Origin: Flavobacteriales bacterium
GTDB lineage: Bacteria > Bacteroidota > Bacteroidia > UBA10329
Length of the DNA: 46,063 bases
Assembly: GCA_016124845.1 (NCBI GenBank)
Contig: WGMW01000013.1
Location: forward strand, 1-46,063
Direction: 5' to 3'
The notes below the pieces were generated by a model, which was given only the letters and a program-made list of their open reading frames with translations, was not told the DNA's origin and made no database searches. The position numbers and the translations under genes are program-made. Of the stretch, positions 25,079 to 34,373 are shown in pieces (position 1 is the first letter of the stretch; every line of letters starts with the position of its first letter).

Positions 25079-25120
25079 CAAAAATACAAAACCCCAACCA
25101 CGAAATCGTGTTTAGGGTTT
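25079..25120 (-). terminator. Intrinsic terminator of tRNA-Cys
   Basis: Read on the minus strand: AAACCC, then CACGA-TT-TCGTG, then GGGTTT, followed by TTGTATTTTT. The hairpin lies 7 bases downstream of the tRNA 3' end (25127). Confidence 0.6.
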
Positions 25121-25126
25121 CTTTTG

Positions 25127-25197
25127 AGGTCGGGAGCGGATTCGAACCGCTGTACGAGCTTTTGCAGAGCTCTGCCTAGCCACTCGGCCACCCGACC
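25127..25197 (-). tRNA. tRNA-Cys (anticodon GCA)
   Basis: Minus-strand cloverleaf, 71 nt: acceptor GGTCGGG paired with CCCGACC, D-arm GCC/GGC, anticodon arm GAGCT-CTGCAAA-AGCTC with GCA in the loop, TpsiC arm AGCGG-TTCGAAT-CCGCT, discriminator U. CCA is not encoded. Confidence 0.95.
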
Positions 25198-25202
25198 ATG
25201 CC

Positions 25203-25211
25203 GCAAAAGTA
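25203..25211 (-). promoter_or_regulatory. Candidate -7 element of tRNA-Cys
   Basis: TACTTTTGC (minus strand) matches TAnnTTTG, 5 bases before the tRNA 5' end. GTTTA about 19 bases further upstream could act as a weak -33 element. Confidence 0.5.
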
Positions 25212-25244
25212 ATAATCGCGGAGATTAAACCACGATGAATTTAC

Positions 25245-25598
25245 TTATGCTGTTCTCCACACTATTCTGCTTTGCCCCAAGTTGCCACCAACTGGTGGGT
25301 TGAATTTGGTCAGGCTCACTTCCCATTCAGCCACCCACGAATACTGCTGCTGGAGTTTTTCTGCAATACGCCTTGCAACTGTTTCGATGAGTTTTGAACG
25401 GATTTCCATTTCCTGCTTCACAAGGTTGTACACAACCACATAATCAACTGTTTTGTTCAGGTCGTCCGTGTCGGCACATTCGTTGAAGTCGGCAACCGCT
25501 TTGATGTCAACGCGGTACTTCCCTCCTATTCTGCCTTCTTCTTCCAAGCAGCCGTGATAGGCATGAAGCCGAATATCCTCGATAAAAAGCTCTTGCAT
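25245..25598 (-). CDS. folB: Dihydroneopterin aldolase
   Basis: 117 residues from ATG 25598, which shares a base with the gltX stop codon (TGATG). FolB removes a two-carbon unit from dihydroneopterin in folate synthesis. The family N-terminus IEDIRLHAYHGCLEEEG, the central TVDYVVVYNLV and the late VSLTKFNPPVGG are present, with the catalytic lysine in LTKFNPP. Size (about 117-120) is standard. It is translationally coupled to gltX. Confidence 0.92.
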   Translation of the reverse strand: MQELFIEDIRLHAYHGCLEEEGRIGGKYRVDIKAVADFNECADTDDLNKTVDYVVVYNLVKQEMEIRSKLIETVARRIAEKLQQQYSWVAEWEVSLTKFNPPVGGNLGQSRIVWRTA

Positions 25599-27127
25599 CA
25601 CTTCAGTTTTGCAACACCTTCGCGAAGACGTTCAACCACTTCTTTCTGTCCCAACAGTTCTGTCATTTCGAACAGAACAGGACCGCCTCCTTGTCCGCTC
25701 AAGAGAACACGGAACAACTGCATTACGTGACCTGGATTAATCTCGAGGCTTTCTGCCGTTGATTTGAATGTTGCTTCAATTGATTCCGCTTTCCAGTCGG
25801 TCATTTTCTCGAACGAATCCGCGAGCGCAGGGAAAAACTTGGCTGCGTTCTCATTCCAACGTTTCTCCACAACCTTTTCGTCAAACGATTCTGGTTTCAG
25901 GAAAAAGTAATAACCGAAATCCCAGAACTCAGCCGTGAATTGCGTTTTCTCCTTGATGAGTGCACAGACCTTCGCTACGTGCTCATCTGAGGCTTCGATT
26001 CCTTTTTCCTTCAGCGTTACCTGAAAAATATCCGCAAGGGCTGCATCATCGTACGAACGCAAGTATTGCTGATTATACCACTTGGCTTTTTCGGGGTCGA
26101 ACTTGGCGCCTGATTTACCTACACGCTCCAGTGTGAAAGCTTCAACCAATTCTTCCAACGAGAAAATCTCTTGGTTTGTACCTGGATTCCACCCGAGCAT
26201 TGCCAACATGTTGGTGAATGCCTCTGGGAAATAGCCTCGCTCGCGATAACCTTGTGATTCTTCACCTGTGTTCGGGTCTTTCCAGTTCAAAGGGAAAACC
26301 GGGAATCCGAGTCGATCACCGTCTCGCTTGCTCAACTTTCCATTTCCGTCAGGCTTAAGAATAAGTGGCAGGTGCGCGAAAACTGGCATCACATCTTCCC
26401 AACCCAAATAGCGATAAAGCAATACATGAAGCGGTGCTGACGGCAACCATTCTTCACCACGAATAACGTGGGTGATCTTCATTTTGTAATCATCCACCAC
26501 GTTGGCCAAATGGTAGGTCGGCATGCCGTCTGATTTGAACAGCACTTTATCATCCATCTGAGCCGAATGAACCACAACCCAACCACGAATCACATCATGG
26601 AAACGCACTTCCTCCTTACGCGGAATCTTGATTCGTATAACGTATGCTTCACCCGAATCCAATCGTCTTTTCACTTCGTCTTCTGAAAGCGTGAGCGAAT
26701 TCTTCATGGTTTCCCGTGTCACCGCGTTGTATTGCGGTGCGGCAACTTTCGCTTTTTTCAAACGCTCACGCATCTCGTCCAACTCCTCTGGCGTATCGAA
26801 CGCATAGTAAGCGTGTCCGCTTGCAATCAACTGCTCTGCGAATTCGCGATAGCTTTCCTTTCGCTCCGACTGTCGGTATGGGCCGTATTCGCCACCCGTT
26901 TTCGGGCCTTCGTTCAGCTGCATTCCGCACCATTCCAGCGCTTCCATTATGTACTCTTCGGCACCAGGAACGTAGCGCGTTTGGTCGGTATCCTCAATTC
27001 GGAGGATGAAATCTCCGCCATGCTTTTTGGCGAACAGATAATTGTAAAGCGCGGTACGCACGCCTCCCATGTGCAACGGCCCCGTTGGGCTGGGAGCAAA
27101 TCGTACCCTTACTTTTCGGTTTTCCAT
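25598..27127 (-). CDS. gltX: Glutamyl-tRNA synthetase
   Basis: 509 residues from ATG 27127 (MENRKVRVRFAPSPTG). Class I aminoacyl-tRNA synthetase charging tRNA-Glu: HIGH-type sequence HMGG (19-22) and KMSKS-type KLSKR (264-268), with the RIEDTD motif between. The C-terminal anticodon-binding domain is complete. GltX is the known target of HipA kinases in Escherichia coli, and a hipA is present in this window. Followed by folB with a one-base overlap. Confidence 0.95.
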   Translation of the reverse strand: MENRKVRVRFAPSPTGPLHMGGVRTALYNYLFAKKHGGDFILRIEDTDQTRYVPGAEEYIMEALEWCGMQLNEGPKTGGEYGPYRQSERKESYREFAEQLIASGHAYYAFDTPEELDEMRERLKKAKVAAPQYNAVTRETMKNSLTLSEDEVKRRLDSGEAYVIRIKIPRKEEVRFHDVIRGWVVVHSAQMDDKVLFKSDGMPTYHLANVVDDYKMKITHVIRGEEWLPSAPLHVLLYRYLGWEDVMPVFAHLPLILKPDGNGKLSKRDGDRLGFPVFPLNWKDPNTGEESQGYRERGYFPEAFTNMLAMLGWNPGTNQEIFSLEELVEAFTLERVGKSGAKFDPEKAKWYNQQYLRSYDDAALADIFQVTLKEKGIEASDEHVAKVCALIKEKTQFTAEFWDFGYYFFLKPESFDEKVVEKRWNENAAKFFPALADSFEKMTDWKAESIEATFKSTAESLEINPGHVMQLFRVLLSGQGGGPVLFEMTELLGQKEVVERLREGVAKLK

Positions 27128-27146
27128 CAAGGTTGATTTTGGGCGC

Positions 27147-27155
27147 GCAAAGGTA
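27147..27155 (-). promoter_or_regulatory. Candidate -7 element of gltX-folB
   Basis: TACCTTTGC on the minus strand is a full match to TAnnTTTG, 19 bases upstream of the gltX start. A good -33 element is not obvious. Confidence 0.45.
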
Positions 27156-27209
27156 GCCTTATTTAACATTTGTTCCTGAGTGGAAGCACTTCGCGCAGCG
27201 GAATACCCG

Positions 27210-27218
27210 TATTTTTGT
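27210..27218 (+). promoter_or_regulatory. Candidate -7 element of the DUF4175-ybeY-mnmG cluster
   Basis: TATTTTTGT matches TAnnTTTG, 46 bases before the DUF4175 start. With the gltX element it makes a divergent promoter pair in a 137-bp gap. Confidence 0.4.
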
Positions 27219-27264
27219 TAGTCGGTCGCGATAACAAAGGAATTACGAAGGCGTTGAGACGAAC

Positions 27265-30200
27265 ATGAGCGGGGACGGCAACCAGTTACTTCAGAAGCTT
27301 GATGAGTTCATTCGGAAATATTATCTGAATCAGCTTATTCGTGGGGCGTTGCTCACCACGGGGCTGTTGGTGGCCTCGTTTTTGGTTTTCGCGATTTTGG
27401 AATATTACGGGCGTTTCGGCATTACGGGCCGCACCATTTTCTTCTATGCGCTGCTGCTGGTTTCGGGTGTTGCGCTGGCGCGATGGGTCATCGGTCCGCT
27501 CATCCATCTCTACAATATCCGACCCGGAATTTCTTACGATGAGGCCGCGACCATTGTCGGAAAGCATTTCAGCAATATTGAAGACCGCCTGCTGAACACT
27601 CTACAGTTGCAACGCTCGGCCGCTGGTTCGAGTTCAGAACTGTTGTTGGCCAGCATCGACCAACGCATCACCGAACTGAAACCCGTTCCGTTTTCCACAG
27701 CCATCGACCTGAAGGAAAACAAGCAGTTTCTGCGTTACGCGTTGCCGCCCTTGTTATTGTTGCTGCTGATCTTGGCCATTGCGCCTTCCCTTATTACAGA
27801 AGGAACTCGCAGAATTGTGAATCACCGAACGGCTTTCGAGAACCTCGCTCCGTTCCTGTTCAATATTCAGAACGAGGAACTCTCTACTATTGAGTTGCAG
27901 GATTTTGAACTGGTAGTTTCGTTGGATGGAAAAGAGGTTCCGAACGACCTTTATGTGGAAATTGACGGCAAGCGCACGCTGATGAACAAGTTGAGCGCGG
28001 CCAAATTCTCATACGTTTTTCATCAGCCGCGCGAGAATGTGGATTTCCGTTTGGGCGGTAACGGTTACAATTCTTCAGGCCACGAATTGAAGGTGCTGCC
28101 CAAGCCTTCTGTAGTTGGGTTTGATGTGGCGCTGGAATTCCCGAAATACATCAATCGACCGAACGAGAACCGCCAGAACAGCGGTGATCTGTTGATTCCT
28201 GAAGGAACGCGCGTCAACTGGAATTTCAACACGAACAAGACCGACAACCTGAGCATGGTCTTGGGCGATGAAACCGTGGAGCTGAACCGAAACGGAAAGG
28301 ACAACTTCAGCTTTTCGGAACAATTCCGAAAGAGTGCAGAGTACACTATTGTTGGTTCCAACGAATTCCTGAAAGCAGGTGATTCGTTGCGCTACACGGT
28401 TACGGTTGTTCCTGACTTGTATCCGTCCATTTCGGTGGTCGGTGTGGAAGATTCGCTGAACCCGAAACGCATGTATTTCAACGGGCAGGTGAAGGACGAT
28501 TACGGTTTCTCTTCGCTTGTTTTCAAGTTCAAAAGATTGAATGAAGACGGTTCATCATCGGAGGAAAAGGATATGGCAATCGCGGTTTCCAAGAATCAGA
28601 AGTCAGAAACGTTTTTCCATTACTGGGATCTGACCGAACTCGGTTTGGAACCTGGCGATGCAGTTGAATACTACTTCGAGGTTTGGGATAACGATGGGGT
28701 GAACGGCAGCAAATCGTCCCGTTCGGAAACCATCACGTATCGCGTAGCAACGCTGAATGAATTGGCCGCTGAGAACGATGCCAAAAGCGAGCAGTTGAAA
28801 CAGGAACTTTCAGAAACGTTGAAGATGGCCAACGAGATGAAGAAAGACCTCGATGACCTTCAGAAAGACCTTCTCAACAAGAAAAATCTCGATTGGGAAG
28901 ACAAGGAGAAAATGAAGCAGATGCTGCAAACGCAGAAGGCCCTTCAGAAAAAGATGGACGAAATCCAGCAGAAATCGGAACAGAAGAACTCCAAAATGAA
29001 CGAGATGATGGAGTTTGATCCGAAGCTGGTGGAGAAGCAACAGCAACTGGAAAAGCTATTCGAGGAAGTGATGTCGGACGAGATGAAAAAGCTTTTCGAT
29101 GAGATGGAAAAGCTGATGGAGGAAATGACCAAGGAAAAGGCGCAAGAGCTTTTGGAGGACATTGAACTCAGCAACGAAGACCTTGAAAAGGAACTTGACC
29201 GCAGTTTGGAACTCTTCAAGCAACTGGAGTTTGAGCAGAAACTGGAGCAGACCATGGAACGGTTGGAGGAACTGGCCAAGGATCAGGAAAAACTCTCTGA
29301 AGAGACCAAGAACAAGGATGCCGACAATCAGGAACTGAGCGATAAACAGGAGAAGCTGAATGAGGAATTCGAGGACATCGAAAAGGACATTGACGACCTC
29401 GAACAGAAAAACGAAGAGTTGGAAACTCCGAACAAAATGGAGGATTTCGGCAATGAGGAAGAATCTGTTTCGGACAGTCAGAAGGAAAGCAAGGAGCAGC
29501 TGGACCAGAATCAGAACAAGAAAGCTTCCGATTCGCAGAAAAAGGCTGCAGACCAAATGAAGAACATGGCTCAGAAAATGGGCAACATGATGATGCAAAT
29601 GCAGGCGCAAGGCCAACAGGAAGATATGGAAGCACTGCGCCAGATCGTGGAAAATCTGCTCACGCTTTCCTTCGACCAAGAAAAACTCATCGGCAACTTG
29701 AAGCAGACCAATATCAACGACCCGAAATACACGGACCTCGCTCGCGAACAGCTCAAGCTGAAGGACGACAGCAAACTCATTGAGGATTCGCTCTATGCGT
29801 TGAGCAAACGTGTTCCACAAATCGAAACGATTGTGAACCGCGAAATCCGTTCGGTCAACTCCAACATGAAGAAATCCATCGAAAAGATGGCTGACCGCAA
29901 AACACCTGAGGCACTTTCGCGACAGCAGTTTGCGCTTACTTCATTGAATAATCTGGCGTTGCTTTTGAGTGAAACCGTTCAGCAAATGCAGGCTGCCGCG
30001 GCTCAGGCGGCTGGTTCTGGTTCGTGCTCCAAACCCGGAGGAGGCGGCAAGCCTTCGGCTGGGGCCATGCGCAAACTGCAAGAGCAGATGAACAAGCAGA
30101 TGAAGGAAATGCGCAAAGGCATGCAGCCTGGCGGCAAACAACAGGGGCAGAAACAGGGCATGTCTCCCGGAAACCGGGGCATGAGCAAGCAACTGGCACA

Positions 30201-30615
30201 AATGGCGGCTCAGCAAGAAGCGCTTCGAAACATGGCCCGTGAATACGAAAAGCAACTTCAGAAAGAAGGCGAAACAGGTAAAGGCGGTTCGGGCGAGATG
30301 AAGAAGATTCAGGAGATGATGGAGCAGACCGAAACTGACCTCGTGAACAAAATGATTACGCAGGAAACATTGATGCGCCAGCAGGAAATCTTAACAAGGC
30401 TCTTGGAGGCGGAAAATGCGGAGCGCGAACGGGAGCAGGAACAACGCAGAGAATCGAAGGAGGCAAAAAATGAAGATTATGGTAACCCTGAGATTTTTTT
30501 CGAGTATATAAGGCAGAAAAAAAATGAGACCGAACTGCTGCGAACCGTGCCTCCGAACTTAAGTCCGTTCTACCGCGACAAAGTTGACGAGTACTTCAAA
30601 AAGCAGGTGGAATAG
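27265..30615 (+). CDS. DUF4175-family membrane protein with long coiled coil
   Basis: 1116 residues. Three membrane segments at about 25-46, 57-78 and 155-174; a beta-rich domain to about 480; a very acidic/basic Gln-Glu-Lys coiled coil from about 495 to 770; then a Met/Gln/Gly-rich, low-complexity region (about 905-985) and a helical C-terminus. This is the layout of DUF4175 proteins, which are typical of Bacteroidota and have no proven role. Upstream of an RsbW-like ATPase, ybeY and mnmG, an order conserved in the phylum as I recall. The next gene begins 8 bp after its stop. Confidence 0.88.
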   Translation: MSGDGNQLLQKLDEFIRKYYLNQLIRGALLTTGLLVASFLVFAILEYYGRFGITGRTIFFYALLLVSGVALARWVIGPLIHLYNIRPGISYDEAATIVGKHFSNIEDRLLNTLQLQRSAAGSSSELLLASIDQRITELKPVPFSTAIDLKENKQFLRYALPPLLLLLLILAIAPSLITEGTRRIVNHRTAFENLAPFLFNIQNEELSTIELQDFELVVSLDGKEVPNDLYVEIDGKRTLMNKLSAAKFSYVFHQPRENVDFRLGGNGYNSSGHELKVLPKPSVVGFDVALEFPKYINRPNENRQNSGDLLIPEGTRVNWNFNTNKTDNLSMVLGDETVELNRNGKDNFSFSEQFRKSAEYTIVGSNEFLKAGDSLRYTVTVVPDLYPSISVVGVEDSLNPKRMYFNGQVKDDYGFSSLVFKFKRLNEDGSSSEEKDMAIAVSKNQKSETFFHYWDLTELGLEPGDAVEYYFEVWDNDGVNGSKSSRSETITYRVATLNELAAENDAKSEQLKQELSETLKMANEMKKDLDDLQKDLLNKKNLDWEDKEKMKQMLQTQKALQKKMDEIQQKSEQKNSKMNEMMEFDPKLVEKQQQLEKLFEEVMSDEMKKLFDEMEKLMEEMTKEKAQELLEDIELSNEDLEKELDRSLELFKQLEFEQKLEQTMERLEELAKDQEKLSEETKNKDADNQELSDKQEKLNEEFEDIEKDIDDLEQKNEELETPNKMEDFGNEEESVSDSQKESKEQLDQNQNKKASDSQKKAADQMKNMAQKMGNMMMQMQAQGQQEDMEALRQIVENLLTLSFDQEKLIGNLKQTNINDPKYTDLAREQLKLKDDSKLIEDSLYALSKRVPQIETIVNREIRSVNSNMKKSIEKMADRKTPEALSRQQFALTSLNNLALLLSETVQQMQAAAAQAAGSGSCSKPGGGGKPSAGAMRKLQEQMNKQMKEMRKGMQPGGKQQGQKQGMSPGNRGMSKQLAQMAAQQEALRNMAREYEKQLQKEGETGKGGSGEMKKIQEMMEQTETDLVNKMITQETLMRQQEILTRLLEAENAEREREQEQRRESKEAKNEDYGNPEIFFEYIRQKKNETELLRTVPPNLSPFYRDKVDEYFKKQVE

Positions 30616-30623
30616 CTGCACTA

Positions 30624-31025
30624 ATGGAAAAACAGAGCCTGAACTTTGACTCAAAGGCCGACAACATTGTCATTGCCGAAAAGCTTGTTGATGACGTTTG
30701 CAAAAAGTACTCGGTGGATGAGGATTACTACGGAAACATTCTGATTGCTGTAACCGAAGCCGTGAACAACGCCATCAACCACGGCAATCGCCAAAATCCT
30801 GATAAGAAGGTTCATCTTGATTTCACCGACCGTGGTGACCGACTTTCGTTCAGTGTGAAAGACGAAGGCGAAGGGTTTGACCATGATGCGCTTCCGGATC
30901 CGACCGACCCAGAAAACTTGGAGAAAATCAGCGGCCGCGGTGTGTTTCTCATGAAACATTTGGCCGATGAGGTCGAGTTCTCAGAGAACGGAACCAAGGT
31001 GGAAATGATTTTCAAGGTCGGCTAA
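30624..31025 (+). CDS. RsbW/SpoIIAB-like ATP-binding protein (HATPase_c_2)
   Basis: 133 residues, only a GHKL ATPase domain: N-box EAVNNAINHGN (about 45-55), G1 DEGEGFD (about 79-85) and G2 GRGVFLMKHL (about 104-113). In Firmicutes such proteins are anti-sigma factor kinases that phosphorylate STAS-domain antagonists. No sigma factor or STAS gene is adjacent. The gene abuts ybeY with no gap. What it binds here is unknown; the DUF4175 protein is an obvious candidate by position. Confidence 0.88.
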   Translation: MEKQSLNFDSKADNIVIAEKLVDDVCKKYSVDEDYYGNILIAVTEAVNNAINHGNRQNPDKKVHLDFTDRGDRLSFSVKDEGEGFDHDALPDPTDPENLEKISGRGVFLMKHLADEVEFSENGTKVEMIFKVG

Positions 31026-31448
31026 ATGGCTGATGTTTCGTTCCATTCGGAGCAAACCGATTTTATCGTTTCAAATCCTGAACAAATTGCCGCTTGGCTT
31101 GAGGAAACTTGCCGTGCTGAAGGCAAGGAACTGGCCGAACTCGGAATCATTTTCTGTTCGGATGATTACCTCTTGGAGATGAATCGAAAGCATCTCGACC
31201 ACGACTATTTCACAGACATCATCACATTCGATTATTGCGTGGATTCTTTCGTTTCGGGTGATCTGTTCATTAGCATTGACCGCATCGCTGAAAACGCTTC
31301 CGATTTAAACGTTTCGATGCTTGATGAATTGCACCGCGTGCTTGTTCACGGGGTGCTTCATCTCATTGGTTATTCCGACAAGGGAAAGGCCGCCAAAACT
31401 CAAATGACTTCCAAAGAGGATTTTTATCTATCTTTGCGCTCCTTTTAG
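31026..31448 (+). CDS. ybeY: Endoribonuclease YbeY, rRNA maturation factor
   Basis: 140 residues. YbeY trims the 16S rRNA 3' end and takes part in ribosome quality control. The zinc motif reads HGVLHLIGYSD: H108, H112 and, in place of the usual third histidine, D118, a change common in Bacteroidota homologues as far as I recall. DIITFDYC is the second family block. It starts immediately after the ATPase gene stop and is followed by a parS-like site and mnmG. Confidence 0.92.
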   Translation: MADVSFHSEQTDFIVSNPEQIAAWLEETCRAEGKELAELGIIFCSDDYLLEMNRKHLDHDYFTDIITFDYCVDSFVSGDLFISIDRIAENASDLNVSMLDELHRVLVHGVLHLIGYSDKGKAAKTQMTSKEDFYLSLRSF

Positions 31449-31483
31449 AGGATTCAATCATTTGGTTTTCAGTTACTTATGAT

Positions 31484-31499
31484 TGTTCCACGTGAAACT
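31484..31499 (+). promoter_or_regulatory. parS-like ParB-binding site upstream of mnmG
   Basis: TGTTCCACGTGAAACT matches the Bacillus parS consensus TGTTNCACGTGAAACA at 15 of 16 positions. It ends 6 bases before the mnmG start codon. Origin-proximal parS sites are bound by ParB/Spo0J and organise chromosome segregation. Confidence 0.8.
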
Positions 31500-31505
31500 T
31501 GAAGC

Positions 31506-33374
31506 ATGCACGCTCATTATGACGTAATTGTTGTTGGTGGTGGACACGCAGGATGCGAGGCCGCTGCTGCTGCCGCGAACTTGGGTTCCAAGACGCTGCT
31601 CGTTACCATGAACATGAACACGATCGGACAGATGTCGTGCAACCCAGCAATGGGTGGTATAGCCAAAGGCCAGATCATTCGTGAGATTGATGCGCTGGGC
31701 GGTTATTCGGGTATTGTTTCCGACCGTTCAGCCATTCAGTTCCGTATGCTGAACCGTTCCAAAGGACCGGCCATGTGGAGTCCGCGTACACAAAACGACC
31801 GATTCAAATTCGCTTACGAATGGCGTATGATGCTGGAGCAAACCAGGAACTTGGACTTCTGGCAGGATACTGTCAATGAGGTGATTGTTGAAGGGGAAGC
31901 GGTTTGTGGTGTCAAAACTTCGCTTGGTCATACGTTTAGAAGTAAGGCTGTTGTACTTACCAACGGAACCTTCTTGAATGGACTGATTCACATCGGTGAG
32001 AAGAACTTCGGTGGCGGTCGAACTGCTGAAAAAGCTTCTGTTGGTCTGACCGAAAACTTGGAAACTTTTGGGTTCGAATCTGGCCGAATGAAAACTGGAA
32101 CTCCACCAAGAATCGATGGTAGATCCATCGATTACTCGGTAATGGAAGAACAGCCGGGAGATGAACATCCAAGCAAATTTTCCTTCTCAGACACTTCAAA
32201 ACTGTCCTCACAGCGAAGCTGCTATTTAGCTTACACCAACGATGCGGTACACGACATCCTCCGACAGGGTTTTGATCGCTCTCCGATGTTTACAGGCCGT
32301 ATTCAGGGACTTGGCCCTCGTTATTGCCCTTCCATTGAGGACAAGATTGAGCGTTTCTCCGACAAGAACCGCCATCAACTATTTGTTGAGCCAGAAGGTT
32401 GGGACACAGTGGAGGTTTACCTCAATGGATTCTCAACTTCGCTTCCTGAAGAAATACAATACAAAGCGTTGCGACTAATACCAGGTTTTGAGAATGCAAA
32501 AATGTTCCGTCCTGGTTACGCAATTGAATATGACTATTTTCCACCAACCCAGCTTTCGCATACGCTTGAAACCAAGTTGGTAAAGAACCTGTTCTTCGCT
32601 GGGCAGATCAATGGAACAACTGGCTATGAAGAGGCGGCTTGCCAAGGACTAGTCGCAGGAATCAATGCACATCAGAATATTGAGGAGAAAGAACCGTTCA
32701 TTCTCGGACGCTCAGAGGCTTACATCGGGGTTTTGATTGATGACCTTATCACAAAAGGAACCGAAGAACCTTACCGCATGTTTACGTCCCGCGCGGAGCA
32801 CCGAATTCTACTCCGACAAGATAATGCGGATGAACGGCTAACTCCGGTTGGACATCATATTGGATTGGCTTCCGATGAGCGTTTGATGCGGGTAGAATTC
32901 AAACAACAAAAGGCTCAGGAAATAGAAAAGGTTCTCTCAAAATTGAGCTTGGAAACGGAGGAAAGCAACGCATATTTATCTGGTCGTGATAGCAGCGAGG
33001 TAAACCAAAAATTACGGGCGTTTTCATTGATTTCTCGTCCTGAGACCGATTTGACCTCAATGATTGATTCCATCGAATCTGTCCGTGATGCGGTTCATGC
33101 TATTTCCACTGAAGCTGAGATTATTGAGCAAGTTGAAATACGTGCCAAATACTCTGGTTACATCCGAAAAGAACAGGATACTGCTGACAAACTCTTGCGC
33201 TTTGAGGGTATTCGGTTAAAAGATGATTTCGACTATGATAAGCTTCAATCGTTGTCTGCAGAAGCTCGTCAAAAGCTGACTAAAATCCGTCCTCAATCCA
33301 TCGGACAAGCATCAAGAATCAGTGGTGTTTCTCCTTCCGATATTTCCGTTTTACTCGTTCATTTAGGTAAATAG
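31506..33374 (+). CDS. mnmG: tRNA uridine-5-carboxymethylaminomethyl modification enzyme MnmG/GidA
   Basis: 622 residues, full length. With MnmE it installs the cmnm5 group at U34 of several tRNAs. FAD-binding [12 protein letters not shown] (9-20), the signature [12 protein letters not shown] (about 46-57), [10 protein letters not shown] and the C-terminal MnmE-binding domain with the [17 protein letters not shown] tail are all there. The gene is bracketed by two identical parS-like sites in opposite orientation, the first 6 bases upstream of the start and the second overlapping the stop codon TAG. Confidence 0.96.
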   Translation: MHAHYDVIVVGGGHAGCEAAAAAANLGSKTLLVTMNMNTIGQMSCNPAMGGIAKGQIIREIDALGGYSGIVSDRSAIQFRMLNRSKGPAMWSPRTQNDRFKFAYEWRMMLEQTRNLDFWQDTVNEVIVEGEAVCGVKTSLGHTFRSKAVVLTNGTFLNGLIHIGEKNFGGGRTAEKASVGLTENLETFGFESGRMKTGTPPRIDGRSIDYSVMEEQPGDEHPSKFSFSDTSKLSSQRSCYLAYTNDAVHDILRQGFDRSPMFTGRIQGLGPRYCPSIEDKIERFSDKNRHQLFVEPEGWDTVEVYLNGFSTSLPEEIQYKALRLIPGFENAKMFRPGYAIEYDYFPPTQLSHTLETKLVKNLFFAGQINGTTGYEEAACQGLVAGINAHQNIEEKEPFILGRSEAYIGVLIDDLITKGTEEPYRMFTSRAEHRILLRQDNADERLTPVGHHIGLASDERLMRVEFKQQKAQEIEKVLSKLSLETEESNAYLSGRDSSEVNQKLRAFSLISRPETDLTSMIDSIESVRDAVHAISTEAEIIEQVEIRAKYSGYIRKEQDTADKLLRFEGIRLKDDFDYDKLQSLSAEARQKLTKIRPQSIGQASRISGVSPSDISVLLVHLGK

Positions 33375-33388
33375 TTTCACGTGGAACA
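33373..33388 (-). promoter_or_regulatory. parS-like ParB-binding site at the end of mnmG
   Basis: AGTTTCACGTGGAACA, the exact reverse complement of the site at 31484-31499. It starts within the mnmG stop codon and contains the GTG start codon (33381-33383) of the next gene. Confidence 0.8.
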
Positions 33389-34283
33389 TTCTTTAGAAAC
33401 ACTTGAAAGCTGTCCTTCTTGCAAGACAGACAGCTTCCGAGAAACCCTTCGTTGTGTAGACTCAACGTACTCAAAAGACACATTCACAATTGTTGAATGT
33501 GTCAATTGCGGTCTTCATTTTACCAACCCCAGACCAACAGAATCAGTCATTGGCAAATACTATGATAACCCCGATTATGTATCGCATACAGACACTCAAC
33601 AAGGGTTCTTATTCAAGGTATATGCGCTTGTCAAAAACTACACACTGGGTAAAAAAGAACAGCTTCTTTCATCGCTTACGGCAGACAAAACCGTATTAGA
33701 CTATGGCGCGGGTAGTGGTGATTTTTCCAATTATCTACAGCAATCCGGCTGGTCTGTCTCTGCTTTTGAGCCTGACCCAAATGCCCGTGGTTTAATAGAA
33801 AAGAAGAACCCTTCCATCAACTTGGTTAACACCCTCAACGAAATTTCTGAAGCATCGCTTTCAGTAATTACTCTTTGGCATGTTTTGGAGCACGTTCATC
33901 GGCTTGATGAAACCCTTGACGAGTTCAAGAGAATACTAAAGCCAAATGGTAATTTGATTATCGCTGTTCCCAATCATACTTCGTATGATGCCAAGGTTTA
34001 CAGAGAAGGCTGGGCTGCTTATGACCTCCCGCGCCATCTCTATCATTTCAATCCAAAAACCATCGAACCCCTTTTGAAACAGGTTGGTTTTGAATTGGTT
34101 GCATTCAAACCAATGTGGTTCGACTCGATTTATGTTTCCTTACTTAGTGAGAAAAATCGCGGCTACAATGGCTTGATTGCTTGGCTAAGAGCTGGACTTA
34201 TCGGTTCACTATCAAACCTTAAAACCGTATTTGACACTTCCAAGTGCTCCAGCATCATCTATATCTTCCAAAAGTCTGAATAA
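33381..34283 (+). CDS. Class I SAM-dependent methyltransferase with N-terminal zinc ribbon
   Basis: 300 residues from GTG 33381, which lies inside the parS-like site; no other start codon precedes the first conserved block. The N-terminus has CPSC (11-14) and ECVNCG (about 39-44), a zinc-ribbon arrangement. The methyltransferase core follows: VLDYGAGSGDF (motif I, about 109-119), EPDPNARG and the SVITLWHVLEHV block, then NGNLIIAVPNH. The class methylates many kinds of small molecules or carbohydrates, and the substrate cannot be told. It may share transcription with mnmG. Confidence 0.85.
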   Translation: MEHSLETLESCPSCKTDSFRETLRCVDSTYSKDTFTIVECVNCGLHFTNPRPTESVIGKYYDNPDYVSHTDTQQGFLFKVYALVKNYTLGKKEQLLSSLTADKTVLDYGAGSGDFSNYLQQSGWSVSAFEPDPNARGLIEKKNPSINLVNTLNEISEASLSVITLWHVLEHVHRLDETLDEFKRILKPNGNLIIAVPNHTSYDAKVYREGWAAYDLPRHLYHFNPKTIEPLLKQVGFELVAFKPMWFDSIYVSLLSEKNRGYNGLIAWLRAGLIGSLSNLKTVFDTSKCSSIIYIFQKSE

Positions 34284-34373
34284 CGCGATTATGGAGGTTT
34301 TTTCTTCCTCTGCTATGCCTTACTCAAGAAAAGAAAAGAAATGCGCTCAGCGTTTAATTCTGTGCGTCAGTTT

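Noticed and set aside
28810-29820. Leu/Phe/His-rich minus-strand frames opposite the DUF4175 coiled coil
   Set aside because: These are antisense reflections of Glu/Lys/Gln codons of the coiled coil; no motifs of their own.
34284-34373. Possible terminator between the methyltransferase and the LytTR gene
   Set aside because: Only a T-run without a convincing stem is present.
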